From: Vibrio marinisediminis
Lineage (GTDB): Bacteria > Pseudomonadota > Gammaproteobacteria > Enterobacterales > Vibrionaceae
Length of the DNA stretch: 64,000 nt
Direction of reading: 5' to 3'
Assembly (NCBI RefSeq): GCF_014050145.1
Contig: NZ_JACFYF010000001.1
Location: 124,001 to 188,000, forward strand
Every line of letters starts with the position of its first letter. Position 1 is the stretch's first letter. The notes below the pieces were generated by a model that saw nothing but the letters and a program-made list of their open reading frames with translations, was not told the origin of the DNA and made no database searches. The position numbers and the translations under genes are program-made. Positions 51,134-60,496 of this stretch are shown piece after piece.

Positions 51134-51632
51134 GTTTTCGCTCTTCTGTTTGTAAATCTATGGGACTCAACGTGAGTCTTAAAATAAGGGCTTTGTAACA
51201 ATGTTTAATTTTTAAAGTGTCATCACTAGAAAGTGCAACTGCTGATTATTTAGTCAATATGTTTTTTAGTGCGCTCTTTCCACCCTCACTCTAACTCAAT
51301 GAAGGGGCTCAGTTTTCTTACCATTGCCTTAATTTCAACAGCAAGGACAACTGAAGATGCTTATTATTTCCAACTAAATAAATGCGTCATGGATAATGTT
51401 ACAAAATTAGAACACTTACAACTAAACGCACAGCGTCCTGACAGCAATCTAACATTTTAATTTTAATCTATATGACCGAAATCACACAAGGTTTGTTAAA
51501 TTTAACACAAATATGCAATAACTTTTCTACACAACCGATTGCACCACTTTGCGGTTTATTTTATTGCCCTTTCATTTCTATGGATAATCCTCAAATATAC
51601 CTATAAAATGCCTACAATTATTTGAAGAGGAT
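51134..51632. other. Divergent intergenic region with a 14-bp palindrome
   Basis: About 500 bases between the TetR gene and the yfcZ-family gene, with no convincing gene. TGTTAAATTTAACA at 51494-51507 is a perfect palindrome, 139 bases before the first possible start of the downstream gene. The stretch is AT-rich near 51440-51540. Confidence 0.55.
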
Positions 51633-51638
51633 ATGGCT

Positions 51639-51935
51639 ATGAGTATCGAACCAGAAGCTCAAGTATGCGAAGCATGTGGCTGCGCCGGTGAAATGGGATT
51701 CATCATCAAAGAAGGTGATGATGTTGCTGAAGTAACTATTTTTGCTCCTAGCAAAGCGCTTATCGAAGCTGAACTGGCTAAGTATGTCGACCTTGCAAAA
51801 CAAGTCTGCGCTGGCGTTGAATTTGAAACGACTGAACTGACTGACGAAACAACTGAACTAACGGCACGCTTCAAATTTGAAGTGAGTGCAGAGAAGCTTA
51901 TTTTCGAATTGAAAACTCGCTCTCTATCTCGCTAA
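51639..51935 (+). CDS. YfcZ/DUF406 family protein
   Basis: 98 residues from ATG 51639 (GAAGAGG eight bases before; ATG 51633 would be only two bases from it). Cys-rich N-terminus VCEACGCAGEMGFIIKEGDDVAEV and a C-terminal ARFKFEVSAEKLIFELKTRSL are the DUF406 pattern, as in E. coli YfcZ and YiiS. Function unknown; in Escherichia yfcZ stands near fadL/fadIJ. A terminator follows. Confidence 0.85.
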   Translation: MSIEPEAQVCEACGCAGEMGFIIKEGDDVAEVTIFAPSKALIEAELAKYVDLAKQVCAGVEFETTELTDETTELTARFKFEVSAEKLIFELKTRSLSR

Positions 51936-51942
51936 GTTCTCA

Positions 51943-51964
51943 AGCGGGCACTCGCCCGCTTTTC
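51943..51964 (+). terminator. Intrinsic terminator of the yfcZ-family gene
   Basis: AGCGGGC / GCCCGCT stem with a four-base loop and a TTTTC tail, eight bases after the stop codon. Confidence 0.8.
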
Positions 51965-52035
51965 TTGCTTCAATAGTTGACCAAACTAATCTGCTTGTGA
52001 ATACTGGCTCAAAGCCCACTTCCTATACGTAACTT

Positions 52036-52632
52036 ATGCTTCGATGCCTGTGCTCCCTGATCTTATTGTTTTCTGCAGCCGCTTCCGGTCAAGCTTTAGA
52101 TAGTTACCGTATACTCAATCATCTCGACAATTACGGTAATCTTGATTTACGACAAAAACCCTATACCGAATTACCTTCAGGTGTCGTTATCAAGGGCAAC
52201 CTCAATATCGCCAAAACTCAAATCAAAAGCCTGCCTAGTGGTACCACGATCGAAGGCAGTTTAAATGCAGCTAATAGTGCGCTGTCAAAAATCGGCAAAG
52301 GCACCACGATTCGAGGCTATGCCAATTTTCTTGGTTCAAAAATCAAACGTTGGCCAAATGGTATTAAAGTGGGTGGCTTTCTCAATTTCACCGACACCCC
52401 ATTAGAGAAATTGCCAAATCGTATGCGGGTTAATGGCGACCTGAGTGTCATACGTACGCCTTTAACTGAACTCCCTGAAGGTATAGTGATCAAAGGTGAC
52501 CTTTACCTTGGTGGCTCTAAAATTGTGCAATTTCCGAACACAATGACAGTAGAAGGTAATATATTCCTCGGTGGTAACCGAATCTCTAAGTGGCCAGAAA
52601 ACCTTACCCTTGGTGGTGCTGTCGCCCCTTAA
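52036..52632 (+). CDS. Exported protein made of 20-residue repeats
   Basis: 198 residues: signal peptide (MLRCLCSLILLFSAAASGQA), a short linker, then about seven full repeats and part of an eighth of 20 residues, pattern LPxGxxIxGxLNxxxTxLxK. Examples are LPSGVVIKGNLNIAKTQIKS, WPNGIKVGGFLNFTDTPLEK and FPNTMTVEGNIFLGGNRISK. Such regularity means a solenoid, leucine-rich-repeat-like or beta-helical, facing the periplasm or outside. Function unknown, probably binding. A terminator follows at 52654. Confidence 0.82.
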   Translation: MLRCLCSLILLFSAAASGQALDSYRILNHLDNYGNLDLRQKPYTELPSGVVIKGNLNIAKTQIKSLPSGTTIEGSLNAANSALSKIGKGTTIRGYANFLGSKIKRWPNGIKVGGFLNFTDTPLEKLPNRMRVNGDLSVIRTPLTELPEGIVIKGDLYLGGSKIVQFPNTMTVEGNIFLGGNRISKWPENLTLGGAVAP

Positions 52633-52653
52633 TCTAAGTCTATTAGATGGCAA

Positions 52654-52680
52654 AAGGGCAGCTCATGGCTGCCCTTCTTT
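52654..52680. terminator. Hairpin between convergent genes
   Basis: AAGGGCAGC / GCTGCCCTT stem with a five-base loop and TCTTT after it on the plus strand, AAAA before it. It can work for both the repeat protein gene and the acyltransferase gene. Confidence 0.75.
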
Positions 52681-52709
52681 ATATCGCTGCAAAACTGTCA
52701 CAGCGCTAT

Positions 52710-53810
52710 TTATTCGCGGTTCTTTACTGGGTTTGCATAGCTATCAATCAAAAATTGATGCGCCCCTTCAGGTAACTGAGCAAGCTTCTCTTTTAGCGAG
52801 GATTTCACTTCCTCTCCAACATTGGTATCACCTGCGGCAAGCTGATTAATTGGGAACAATTTGTAGTTTAGATGAATTTGGCGATCAATCTCTGCAGCCA
52901 ATGCATCCGGCGTTTCAAACATGCCATCAATCACGTCACCAAACGCAACATGGACTTGTCCTTTGTCGCCCACAATACCTTGAATGATACTTTCAATATC
53001 TTCAAATTCGCCTTTCTCGTAATGACCGTTTACTAATTTTTCATAAAGCTCACGCGCTTTCGCTACATCACAAGGGTCGTTCTCATAAGAGATAGAGACT
53101 GGCACTATTTTTAATGACTGAATGTAAGTTGGAAAGTCGATCTTTTGTCTGCGACCTTCTACATGAAACATTTTTAAGATCGCTGGCTCAGTAAAGTCAT
53201 TGCCATCTTTCGCACGACCTTCTCTTTGAGCGATCCAAATGGAATTGCCAGTCTCTAAAGAGTGCTTAATGTAAGAGGAGAGTGTGCCTAGTGCTTTCAT
53301 CATTTCACGCGGAGCTTTCGCAGAACGTTTAACAATAAAGCTCTTATTCAAACGCATCAATTCAGTCGTACACGGCTTCTTTAGTAGGTTGTCACCAATC
53401 GCAATGCGAACGGTTTTATGACCATTTTGATGCAGACCATAATTGACTAATGCTGGATCCATCGCGATATCACGGTGATTTGAGACAAACAGGTAGGCTG
53501 TTTGCTTATCAAGATTATCCAAACCACTGTAAGTCACACCATTAGTAGTGGTCGCTAAGGTGTTATGTAAATACTTCTTCACCTCAAGCTGTATCGACTC
53601 CGTAGTGGAAAGCTTTGACCATTTAGATTTAAGGTATACCTTAACCAACGGCGTCATTATTGCTTTAAACCAAGGCGCATGATTAGAGAATCGATGCTGT
53701 AAAATAGCAGCAATGAATTCATCATCTTGAATCAAGCGAGCAATTGCCGCTGGAATCTCATCATCATTGTAAGGGCGTATATCAATATAAGGATCAGTAT
53801 TTATAGTCAT
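52710..53810 (-). CDS. PlsC-family glycerophospholipid acyltransferase
   Basis: 366 residues. The PlsC catalytic block is VSNHRDIAMDPALVNY (NHxxxxD type), followed by LNKSFIVKRSAKAPREMM and IWIAQREGRAKDGND, the glycerol-phosphate binding EGxR site. Longer than typical PlsC (about 245), with extra N- and C-terminal parts. It probably esterifies lysophosphatidate or a similar lipid at the inner membrane. Monocistronic. Confidence 0.9.
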   Translation of the reverse strand: MTINTDPYIDIRPYNDDEIPAAIARLIQDDEFIAAILQHRFSNHAPWFKAIMTPLVKVYLKSKWSKLSTTESIQLEVKKYLHNTLATTTNGVTYSGLDNLDKQTAYLFVSNHRDIAMDPALVNYGLHQNGHKTVRIAIGDNLLKKPCTTELMRLNKSFIVKRSAKAPREMMKALGTLSSYIKHSLETGNSIWIAQREGRAKDGNDFTEPAILKMFHVEGRRQKIDFPTYIQSLKIVPVSISYENDPCDVAKARELYEKLVNGHYEKGEFEDIESIIQGIVGDKGQVHVAFGDVIDGMFETPDALAAEIDRQIHLNYKLFPINQLAAGDTNVGEEVKSSLKEKLAQLPEGAHQFLIDSYANPVKNRE

Positions 53811-53999
53811 TTTAATTTATATCAGAGACAAATCGCGGTCATTCTACGCATAGAATCGATTCTTGACAGCTAAGATGCGCACATAATCAGTAAGGTCAGA
53901 CCAGAACATCAACCGGAATACCACTGTCAGGCTATCTCAATATGGCTTTTTTCCATAAGACACGCTACTCTTAGCGCCCCATAAAAACCGAGTTTTTCC

Positions 54000-54611
54000 A
54001 TGCACTACTCTATCTCCCATCAGACCACAGAATTTGGCTTTCTATCAATCACTCCACGTAAAAAGTTGCTGAAGCATCTCTTATTGAGTGTAAAAGAAGG
54101 TTTGGCTCTGGTGAGGCTTGGCAAACATGAGTATGCGGTTGAAGCCGGACAAGTGGTATGGCTCCCCTTTGATTGCCTAACATCTATTAGCTACTTACCG
54201 CAAACCCAAGTATCAGTGGTTGAAGTCTCATGCCGAGTACAACAATCCATGCCAAAACAAGCGGGTTTTATCGAGCTCAATGAGTTAGCGACGGCGGTAC
54301 TTAATCGTTTGGCGACCATGGAGCAAGGTCACCAGCTAAGACAAGACCTTTATCGTGTCCTACTGAGCGAATTGACGGGGTTAAAACCAACCTTACAGCA
54401 ATCTTCGCTAAGCCAGCAGATTTCTATGTGGTCACCAGAACAAGCCAGCACGCTTGCAAGTGAGCTTCAATTAGCACTAAAAGTAAGGGAAGCGCGCAGA
54501 AGAATCCTCTCAGGAATAAAAGAGCATGACGTTATCGAGAGTTTGTTTGCTGGCAGCCAAGCCGCGTACACCGTTACTCTCGAAACCATCTGCGGGAAAA
54601 GCCGTTTCTAA
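54000..54611 (+). CDS. AraC-type cupin sensor protein, no clear DNA-binding part
   Basis: 203 residues. The N-terminal ~100 residues (LLLSVKEGLALVRLGKHEYAVEAGQVVWLPFDCLTSISYLPQTQVSVVEV) have the cupin shape of AraC-family ligand domains. The C-terminal half is helical (LASELQLALKVREARRRILSG) but does not contain the two HTH segments of AraC proteins. It could be an intact short family member, or a regulator that lost its DNA-binding end. Role unknown. Confidence 0.65.
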   Translation: MHYSISHQTTEFGFLSITPRKKLLKHLLLSVKEGLALVRLGKHEYAVEAGQVVWLPFDCLTSISYLPQTQVSVVEVSCRVQQSMPKQAGFIELNELATAVLNRLATMEQGHQLRQDLYRVLLSELTGLKPTLQQSSLSQQISMWSPEQASTLASELQLALKVREARRRILSGIKEHDVIESLFAGSQAAYTVTLETICGKSRF

Positions 54612-54768
54612 TAACGGTTGTTGCCAATAACAGTTGTTACCAATAACCAGGGCGTAACTCTATTTCTTAGAGCCACGACCATCGCTTGTCTCCTTCCGAT
54701 TTAAATCCTTTTGCATAGCGATCACTCTATCGCTATGCTTCTTGCAAGTTAATTAAAAAAAGTCTCTC

Positions 54769-55689
54769 ATGAATACACAAACACCTTATCCAATTGGCAC
54801 TGCGGGTCAAAAATGGAACGACAATGATCGCCAAGCATGGCGTGAGTCTACGCAAGTAAAACGTCTCTACAGTGAAGAAGTGCTACCAAAAATTGAGGCG
54901 CTAAAAGCTCGCTTTAATGTTGAACAGTATGGCGCTCTTTCCTACGATGAAAGTCGTTTCCCTCTATTCTGCATTAAGAGCAACAGCTGGAATGACAATA
55001 AACCCACTGTTTTGATCTCCGGTGGTGTTCATGGTTACGAAACCAGTGGTGTGCAAGGCGCTATATTATTTGCAGACCAACACCTTGACGCTTACTCTGA
55101 GCACTTCAACATCGTTATTGCACCGTGTGTTAGCCCTTGGGGTTATGAAACCATCAACCGTTGGAACCCACTCGCTATCGATCCGAACCGCTCATTCTAT
55201 GCCAACAGCCCTGCTGAAGAATCTGCAGCACTGCAAACATTAGTCGCGACTTTGGGTGATGTATTGGTCCATTTTGATCTGCACGAAACCACAGACACTG
55301 ATGAAACGGAGTTTCGTCCAGCACTTGCTGCTCGTGATGGTATTGACTATGAAGAAGACATCATTCCAGATGGTTTTTACACCGTTGGTGACACTGAAAA
55401 CCCGCAAGCAGAATTCCAAACAGCTGTGATCAACTCAGTCGCGAAAGTGACTCATATTGCGCCAGCAGACGATAAAGGCGAGATCATTGGTTCAGAAGTC
55501 GTACAAGAAGGCGTTATTTTGTACCCAATGAAACAACTTGGTCTTTGCGGCAGCGTCACTAGCTGCTTGTTCCACACAACGACTGAAGTTTACCCAGATA
55601 GCCCTAAAGTCACGGATGAAGAGTGTAACCAAGCACAAGTTGCAGCAATTATCGGTGGTCTTGAGTATGTGTTGAGTCACCATCAATAA
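54769..55689 (+). CDS. M14-family zinc carboxypeptidase
   Basis: 306 residues. Zinc ligands His and Glu in GGVHGYETSG (HxxE) and a later His in FDLHETTDTDE; DPNRSF is the substrate-binding Asn-Arg. It resembles the cytoplasmic M14 carboxypeptidases and succinylglutamate desuccinylase/aspartoacylase relatives; no signal peptide. Substrate not known. The C-terminal region (EIIGSEVVQEGVILYPMKQLGLCGSVTSCLFHTTTEVYP) contains the catalytic Glu of the TTEVYP motif. Confidence 0.85.
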   Translation: MNTQTPYPIGTAGQKWNDNDRQAWRESTQVKRLYSEEVLPKIEALKARFNVEQYGALSYDESRFPLFCIKSNSWNDNKPTVLISGGVHGYETSGVQGAILFADQHLDAYSEHFNIVIAPCVSPWGYETINRWNPLAIDPNRSFYANSPAEESAALQTLVATLGDVLVHFDLHETTDTDETEFRPALAARDGIDYEEDIIPDGFYTVGDTENPQAEFQTAVINSVAKVTHIAPADDKGEIIGSEVVQEGVILYPMKQLGLCGSVTSCLFHTTTEVYPDSPKVTDEECNQAQVAAIIGGLEYVLSHHQ

Positions 55690-56009
55690 CCGCTAAGCCG
55701 TCTTAGCACGTCAGCGAAATACACCATACTTCGGGGGTTGCTCGGAGTATGGTCATCCACTTTTACATGGCATCACCACGCATAAGCATTGCATCCTCCA
55801 TGCTTTTCGAGTGTTCCAAATCACCTCTTTCATGATTTATCAGTCATTCATTTCTACGCTTTATAACGCAACCAGCCATTATTTAAATGACAAATAATGA
55901 CGCAAGTCAATTCAAGGTAGAACTACCCCTTAGTTAGCATAGATTTCACTTATTTCGCCAGATAACATGATGAATCAAAGTGAAAGACAACAGTAATGAG
56001 GAACCTATC
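55690..56009. other. Intergenic stretch between the peptidase and hemerythrin genes
   Basis: About 320 bases. An ACCATACT / AGTATGGT pair (55723 and 55746) forms a hairpin after the peptidase gene that may end its transcript. The rest, before the hemerythrin gene, should hold its promoter; I see no clear NsrR- or FNR-type site. Confidence 0.5.
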
Positions 56010-56441
56010 ATGGCATCGATTCAAGAGTTTATGACTCAGCACCATAAGACATGTGACGATCTTCTGGTGGAAGCAGAAGCAGTATTAGCCAATAAAGACT
56101 GGGGCACCTTTGCTGAGCGCTGGGCTCAGTTTGAAAAAGAAACATTGCACCATTTTGACCTTGAGGAGCAAATCCTATTTCCGGCTTTTGAGCAACAAAC
56201 GGGTATGACAGCCGGTCCAACGATGGTGATGCGACAAGAACACGCACAAATTAAATCCATGTTCGAGCAAATGGCATCAGCTATTGAGCAGCAGGACATT
56301 GAACGTGCTATGGGCAACAGTGAAAGTATTATGATCTTCATTCAGCAGCACAATATGAAAGAAGAGCAAATTCTCTACCCAATGACCGATAATCATCTAA
56401 GTAATAGCGCAGAGATTGTGAAACAAATGAGCTCTCAATAA
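56010..56441 (+). CDS. Hemerythrin-like di-iron protein
   Basis: 143 residues from ATG 56010 (TGAGGA nine bases before; the longer frame to 55980 is unsupported). Four-helix pattern with iron ligands visible in FMTQHHKTCD, LHHFDLEEQILFPAFE, RQEHAQIKSMFE and IQQHNMKEEQILYPM. Such proteins bind oxygen or nitric oxide. It is followed by a DUF2249 protein and a heme-oxidase-like membrane protein, a set tied to nitrosative stress in other bacteria. Confidence 0.92.
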   Translation: MASIQEFMTQHHKTCDDLLVEAEAVLANKDWGTFAERWAQFEKETLHHFDLEEQILFPAFEQQTGMTAGPTMVMRQEHAQIKSMFEQMASAIEQQDIERAMGNSESIMIFIQQHNMKEEQILYPMTDNHLSNSAEIVKQMSSQ

Positions 56442-56479
56442 GCTCTCGATATCAGCTGATACCATACAATGAGGACCGA

Positions 56480-56761
56480 ATGGATTTAAACCAAATAACA
56501 CAACTAGATGTGAGTGAACTTGAGCCACCACAACCAATGCACGAGATCACTGCCGCTTTGCAGCAATTGACTCATGGTGAAGTGTTAGCTGTGAAACACA
56601 GGCGCAAACCCATTCCTCTATTTGAAATGATCGCAGGACGCTTTGAATACCTATGTGAGGAGATCACACCATCACACTTCCAGCTCTATTTCTGGCACAT
56701 TGACGATTGCAAAGCCAAGGCGTTGGCAAAGCAACTAAACCATGAGAATAGCCAGCAATGA
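56480..56761 (+). CDS. DUF2249 protein
   Basis: 93 residues: LDVSELEPPQPMHEITAALQQLTHGEVLAVKHRRKPIPLFEMIAGRFEYLCEE is the DUF2249 (SirA/TusA-like fold) signature. Often next to hemerythrins and NnrS-type proteins. It overlaps the next gene (ATGA), so they are made together. Its biochemical role is not known. Confidence 0.88.
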   Translation: MDLNQITQLDVSELEPPQPMHEITAALQQLTHGEVLAVKHRRKPIPLFEMIAGRFEYLCEEITPSHFQLYFWHIDDCKAKALAKQLNHENSQQ

Positions 56762-58086
56762 GAATGGCAGGTCTAAACTTCGAAGCGATTCCGCCTCTTT
56801 CTTCCCCTATTCGCTTTTACCTTACCGCCACGGCTTTTGCATTATTGGCCGCCATCATGATAGCGCTCCATGGCGAAACACTCTGGCTCAGTCGCTGGAT
56901 GCCTGCCACGCTTGCCATCACTCACTTGATTGCTCTCGGCGTAATGGCGATGATCATGATCGGGTCATTGTTTCAGGTCATGCCCGTATTATGTGGTGCC
57001 GCCATTCCAATCAAGGGCTGGTCATTGCACCTGTTTCACGCGACTTTAACAGCCGGTGTTTTGTCATTAGCTGCCGCCTTTCTTGGCTGGTTGAGCTTTC
57101 TAATTCCGTTTGTTTTGTTAGGTCTGAGCCTTGGCTACTTCAGCCTGACATTAGCTTGGTTATTGCTAACGCAAGCAAAGGGGGAGCAAACTCGGATACC
57201 GATTCTATTGGCCATATTCGCGCTCTCAGTTTTAGTATTACTCGGGCTCATTTTACTCAGTGGGTATTTATGGGGCTATATGCCGACCGCAGGCAAAGTT
57301 CTGACCAATCTACATGCTGGTATTGGGAGCTTTGGTTGGATCATGTTGTTGATCATGGCGGTGAGTTTTCAAGTTATTCCAATGTTTCATGTAACTCCCC
57401 CTTACAGCCCAACATGGCGATATGCACTGATTACTTTACTGCTCACAGGGTTGATTCTCGCTAGCATGCAATTGCTCCACTTTGCTGCTGCTTGGCAATT
57501 AGCATGGGGGTGGTTGCTCTCTATTGGTGCCACTCTCCTGTATTGCGCAGTCACGTTAGAACGTTTAACAAAGCGTAAGCGTAAACTACCCGATGTCGTG
57601 ATTAATTACTGGCAGTTTGGTTTAATGAATTTGATACTAACCTGCTTGCTCTCGGTTTGGTTAATCGTGCCATTTACCAAACCCGATTGGGCGCTATTGT
57701 GGCAAACCAAACTTGAAGTATTACTGGGTTTCCTATTTGGCTTTGGTTTTGTCTTAGCCATTATTCAGGGCATGTTACTTAAAATTGTCCCCTTCCTTAT
57801 TTCGTTGCACTTGCAACGCCTGATGATGCAAAACCCAATGGCGATGATCCCTTTGCCAGATCACTATCAATTGATCAGCCGTGTCCGAATGAAACGGCAG
57901 TATTTCTCCTACCTCGCGTTACTTACCGCGCTTTGGCTCGCTTTTCTCTTGCCAGCGACAACCCCTTTGATGGCGGTGGTATTTGCCATTAACTGGCTCA
58001 TTATTGCCTATAACATTTTTGGCGCACTCACACTCTATCGCGAGTACAGAGACAAGCTAGTAAACGCACCTAAGCTGTCACTATAA
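56758..58086 (+). CDS. Twelve-helix membrane protein of the NnrS / heme-copper-oxidase-like type
   Basis: 442 residues, almost all membrane helices (about 12). Conserved His residues lie at helix ends: ALHGETLW, ITHLIALGVMAMIMIGSLFQVMPVL, WSLHLFHATL, NLHAGIGSFGW and MFHVTPPYSP, a layout like subunit I of heme-copper oxidases and NnrS. In the context of hemerythrin and DUF2249 a role in nitric-oxide defence or oxygen sensing is likely. It ends before a bidirectional terminator. Confidence 0.82.
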   Translation: MRMAGLNFEAIPPLSSPIRFYLTATAFALLAAIMIALHGETLWLSRWMPATLAITHLIALGVMAMIMIGSLFQVMPVLCGAAIPIKGWSLHLFHATLTAGVLSLAAAFLGWLSFLIPFVLLGLSLGYFSLTLAWLLLTQAKGEQTRIPILLAIFALSVLVLLGLILLSGYLWGYMPTAGKVLTNLHAGIGSFGWIMLLIMAVSFQVIPMFHVTPPYSPTWRYALITLLLTGLILASMQLLHFAAAWQLAWGWLLSIGATLLYCAVTLERLTKRKRKLPDVVINYWQFGLMNLILTCLLSVWLIVPFTKPDWALLWQTKLEVLLGFLFGFGFVLAIIQGMLLKIVPFLISLHLQRLMMQNPMAMIPLPDHYQLISRVRMKRQYFSYLALLTALWLAFLLPATTPLMAVVFAINWLIIAYNIFGALTLYREYRDKLVNAPKLSL

Positions 58087-58181
58087 CAGTGCACCTATTC
58101 AGTGCTGGTTGTCTTTGAACTAGTACTAATCCCATCTTGGTTTATCAAAGATAGCGATGGAGACGGTGTTTTTGCCAAATA

Positions 58182-58207
58182 AAAAAGCCCGCGGATACGG
58201 GCTTTTT
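58182..58207. terminator. Bidirectional intrinsic terminator
   Basis: AAAAAGCCCG / CGGGCTTTTT with a six-base loop, T-runs on both strands, between the 56758 gene and pcp, which converge. Confidence 0.9.
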
Positions 58208-58235
58208 ACAATTCGTAGTTTGTACTTAGCGTTGC

Positions 58236-58877
58236 TTAGCAGATTTGACCGGCGCCAATCGCTACGTCTTGTTTGTTATCAATGGTTGCTTGCGCGACTA
58301 AACGTAAGCCTTCAACAATCACATCTAACGACATCGTTGCTTGGTTACCCGTTGTATCTTGCGCTGGCAATAGTGGAATATGCACAAACCCATGCCCAAT
58401 GTTCTTACCAGATAGATAGTGCTGAACACCGTAGAACAAGTGGTTACATACAAAAGTACCCGCCGTATTCGAAACTTGGCAAGGAATGCCTTGCTCTTGT
58501 AGCGTACGCGTGATGGCTTTGATTGGTAGCGTTGTAAAATACGCATCAGGTCCATCGACCACCACTGGCTCATCAATTGGCTGATTGCCGCCATTATCAG
58601 CAATACGGAAATCATCAACGTTAATTGCCACACGCTCAGGTGTAATACCCGCACGGCCACCTGCTTGACCAACGGTAATAACAAAATCAGGCTGGTGAGT
58701 TTCAATCGCCGCTATCACAGTATCGACTGATTCATAGCGAGTTACCGGAACTTCACAAACAACGATCTCGCCACCCTCAAGTTTTGCCTCGCCCAGTTGC
58801 TTTACTGCTTCCAGCGCTGGGTTAACTGACGCGCCGCCAAAAGGTTCAAAACCTGTAATTAGTATTTTTTTCATCAT
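58236..58877 (-). CDS. pcp: Pyrrolidone-carboxylate peptidase
   Basis: About 213 residues from ATG 58877 (ATG 58874 is equally possible; GAGA before it), full size. [24 protein letters not shown] opens the C15 family; the catalytic Cys is in [15 protein letters not shown] and the Glu and His of the triad are in [15 protein letters not shown] and FVHIPLLP. It removes N-terminal pyroglutamate. It is the last gene of the DUF969-DUF979-pcp operon, overlapping the DUF979 stop region. Confidence 0.95.
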   Translation of the reverse strand: MMKKILITGFEPFGGASVNPALEAVKQLGEAKLEGGEIVVCEVPVTRYESVDTVIAAIETHQPDFVITVGQAGGRAGITPERVAINVDDFRIADNGGNQPIDEPVVVDGPDAYFTTLPIKAITRTLQEQGIPCQVSNTAGTFVCNHLFYGVQHYLSGKNIGHGFVHIPLLPAQDTTGNQATMSLDVIVEGLRLVAQATIDNKQDVAIGAGQIC

Positions 58878-58882
58878 TATTC

Positions 58883-59788
58883 TCAAAAGGCAAAGCTATA
58901 CATTAGAAAGATATTGAATGTCAGGATCAACAAACCCGGTACCACTTGCATCATAATAACGTGGTGTTTGTTTTTCAGCTCCAGCAATGCCGCAGGCACA
59001 ACATTGAAGTTAGCCGCCATCGGTGTCATCAACGTACCGCAATACCCTGACAACATGCCTAATACGCCGATAATGGCTGCGTTACCGCTATGATCTAAGA
59101 TCAATAGAGGAATACCAATACCTGTGGTGATCACCGCAAACGCCGCAAACGCGTTACCCATAACGATAGTGAACAACGTCATCCCCACGCAATACGCGAT
59201 CACCTTCACCAACAGCATGTTTTCTGGGATCATCAATTTCACGATCGAAGCAACCGTATCACCCACGCCTGCCTGATTGAACAAATAGCCCAATGCCGCG
59301 AGAAACTGAGACAAAATGGCAGCCCAACCGATTGAGTCAATCAAACGGCGCCCTTCATTCAAGCTGTGCATTGGCTGGCTTTTGGTAATCACCAACGCCA
59401 CTATAATGGCCGCAATGGAACTGATTCCCAGACCAACCAAAGCGCCAAGTGGGGTTAATTGGCTAATAAGCACCGTACCCGCTGGCACAACAATCGCTGG
59501 AACAAACAGTTTATTCTTCAGCACAGACGCACTTTGCTTACGCTCCACATCAGAAGTGGTGCCGTAGTTGCCGATGCCCATAAAGCCACCAGCAGCCAAC
59601 GCCGTTAACATTAACACCATCACACCAGTTACCCAATGAGGCATCATGGCACCAAAAATAAACGTCAGACCATAGATAAGCCAGAATAGACCACTACCTA
59701 CTCGCTTAGGGTTGTTGTTATCTAGAAAACTTTGTAAAGAAAATGCCAACAGCAATAGACCGGTGGCTTGGTAAACATACTCAAGCAT
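58883..59788 (-). CDS. DUF979 membrane protein
   Basis: 301 residues, about eight to ten membrane helices ([38 protein letters not shown]...). Always found with DUF969 and pcp in bacteria, hence probably forming one transporter, perhaps for pyroglutamate or small peptides. Four bases after DUF969. Confidence 0.88.
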   Translation of the reverse strand: MLEYVYQATGLLLLAFSLQSFLDNNNPKRVGSGLFWLIYGLTFIFGAMMPHWVTGVMVLMLTALAAGGFMGIGNYGTTSDVERKQSASVLKNKLFVPAIVVPAGTVLISQLTPLGALVGLGISSIAAIIVALVITKSQPMHSLNEGRRLIDSIGWAAILSQFLAALGYLFNQAGVGDTVASIVKLMIPENMLLVKVIAYCVGMTLFTIVMGNAFAAFAVITTGIGIPLLILDHSGNAAIIGVLGMLSGYCGTLMTPMAANFNVVPAALLELKNKHHVIMMQVVPGLLILTFNIFLMYSFAF

Positions 59789-59791
59789 CGC

Positions 59792-60496
59792 TTAGCCCTC
59801 CTCTGTTGGTTGTGGTGTTTGAAGCGCTGAAGTCTCTTTCTCTAAACGCGCACTGATGTACTTGGTGTAAATGCCAAACACAACAAAAGAAACCACGGCG
59901 GTTGGTAATGCCCAAAGCGCCATCGTTTCTAACTTCACGTCCAACTGGTTATCACCCATTACGCCTTTAATCAGCAACAAACCGCCTGTACCAATGAACA
60001 GCAATTGGCTAAAGAAGTTACCGAAGTTCTCACTCGCCGCTGATAACGCTCGAATTGTTTGACGTTTTTCATCAGCTAAGTTTGGCGATGCCTTCTCTGC
60101 CGCCGCTTCAGACATTGGCGCAATCAAAGGGCGGATCATAGATGGGTGACCACCAATATTTAGCCCCATGCCATTAGTGATTTTTCGTAATAGCAGATAG
60201 GTCATCAAGATTTTGGCGACCGATGCCTTTTTCATTGAGCCAATCAGGTCTTCAGCGCGTTGACGCAAACCGTAACGCTCCAAAATACCAATCATTGGTA
60301 GCACCAAAATAAACAAAGACATGTAGCGGTTCTGAGTAAAAGATTGACCAAGAGCGGATAAAATATCCATCACCGCAATATCAGCGACTAAACCTGTCGC
60401 CACGCCCGCAATTAAAATCACCAATAGCGTATTTTGCTTTAGAGCCAACCCTACTGTGATTATCACAATGCCAATTAATGGCCATAAATCGATCAT
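59792..60496 (-). CDS. DUF969 membrane protein
   Basis: 234 residues with about six membrane helices: MIDLWPLIGIVIITVGLALKQNTLLVILIAGVATGLV, RYMSLFILVLPMIGILERYGLRQRAEDLI, MGLNIGGHPSMIRPLIAPMSEAAAEKA. First gene of the operon. The conserved loop with GGHPSMIRP is typical. Partner of DUF979; transport role inferred from the operon. Confidence 0.88.
   Translation of the reverse strand: MIDLWPLIGIVIITVGLALKQNTLLVILIAGVATGLVADIAVMDILSALGQSFTQNRYMSLFILVLPMIGILERYGLRQRAEDLIGSMKKASVAKILMTYLLLRKITNGMGLNIGGHPSMIRPLIAPMSEAAAEKASPNLADEKRQTIRALSAASENFGNFFSQLLFIGTGGLLLIKGVMGDNQLDVKLETMALWALPTAVVSFVVFGIYTKYISARLEKETSALQTPQPTEEG

Noticed and set aside
51269-51460. Possible small gene in the TetR/yfcZ-family intergenic region
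   Set aside because: No ribosome site, no recognisable sequence, low complexity; not reported as a gene.
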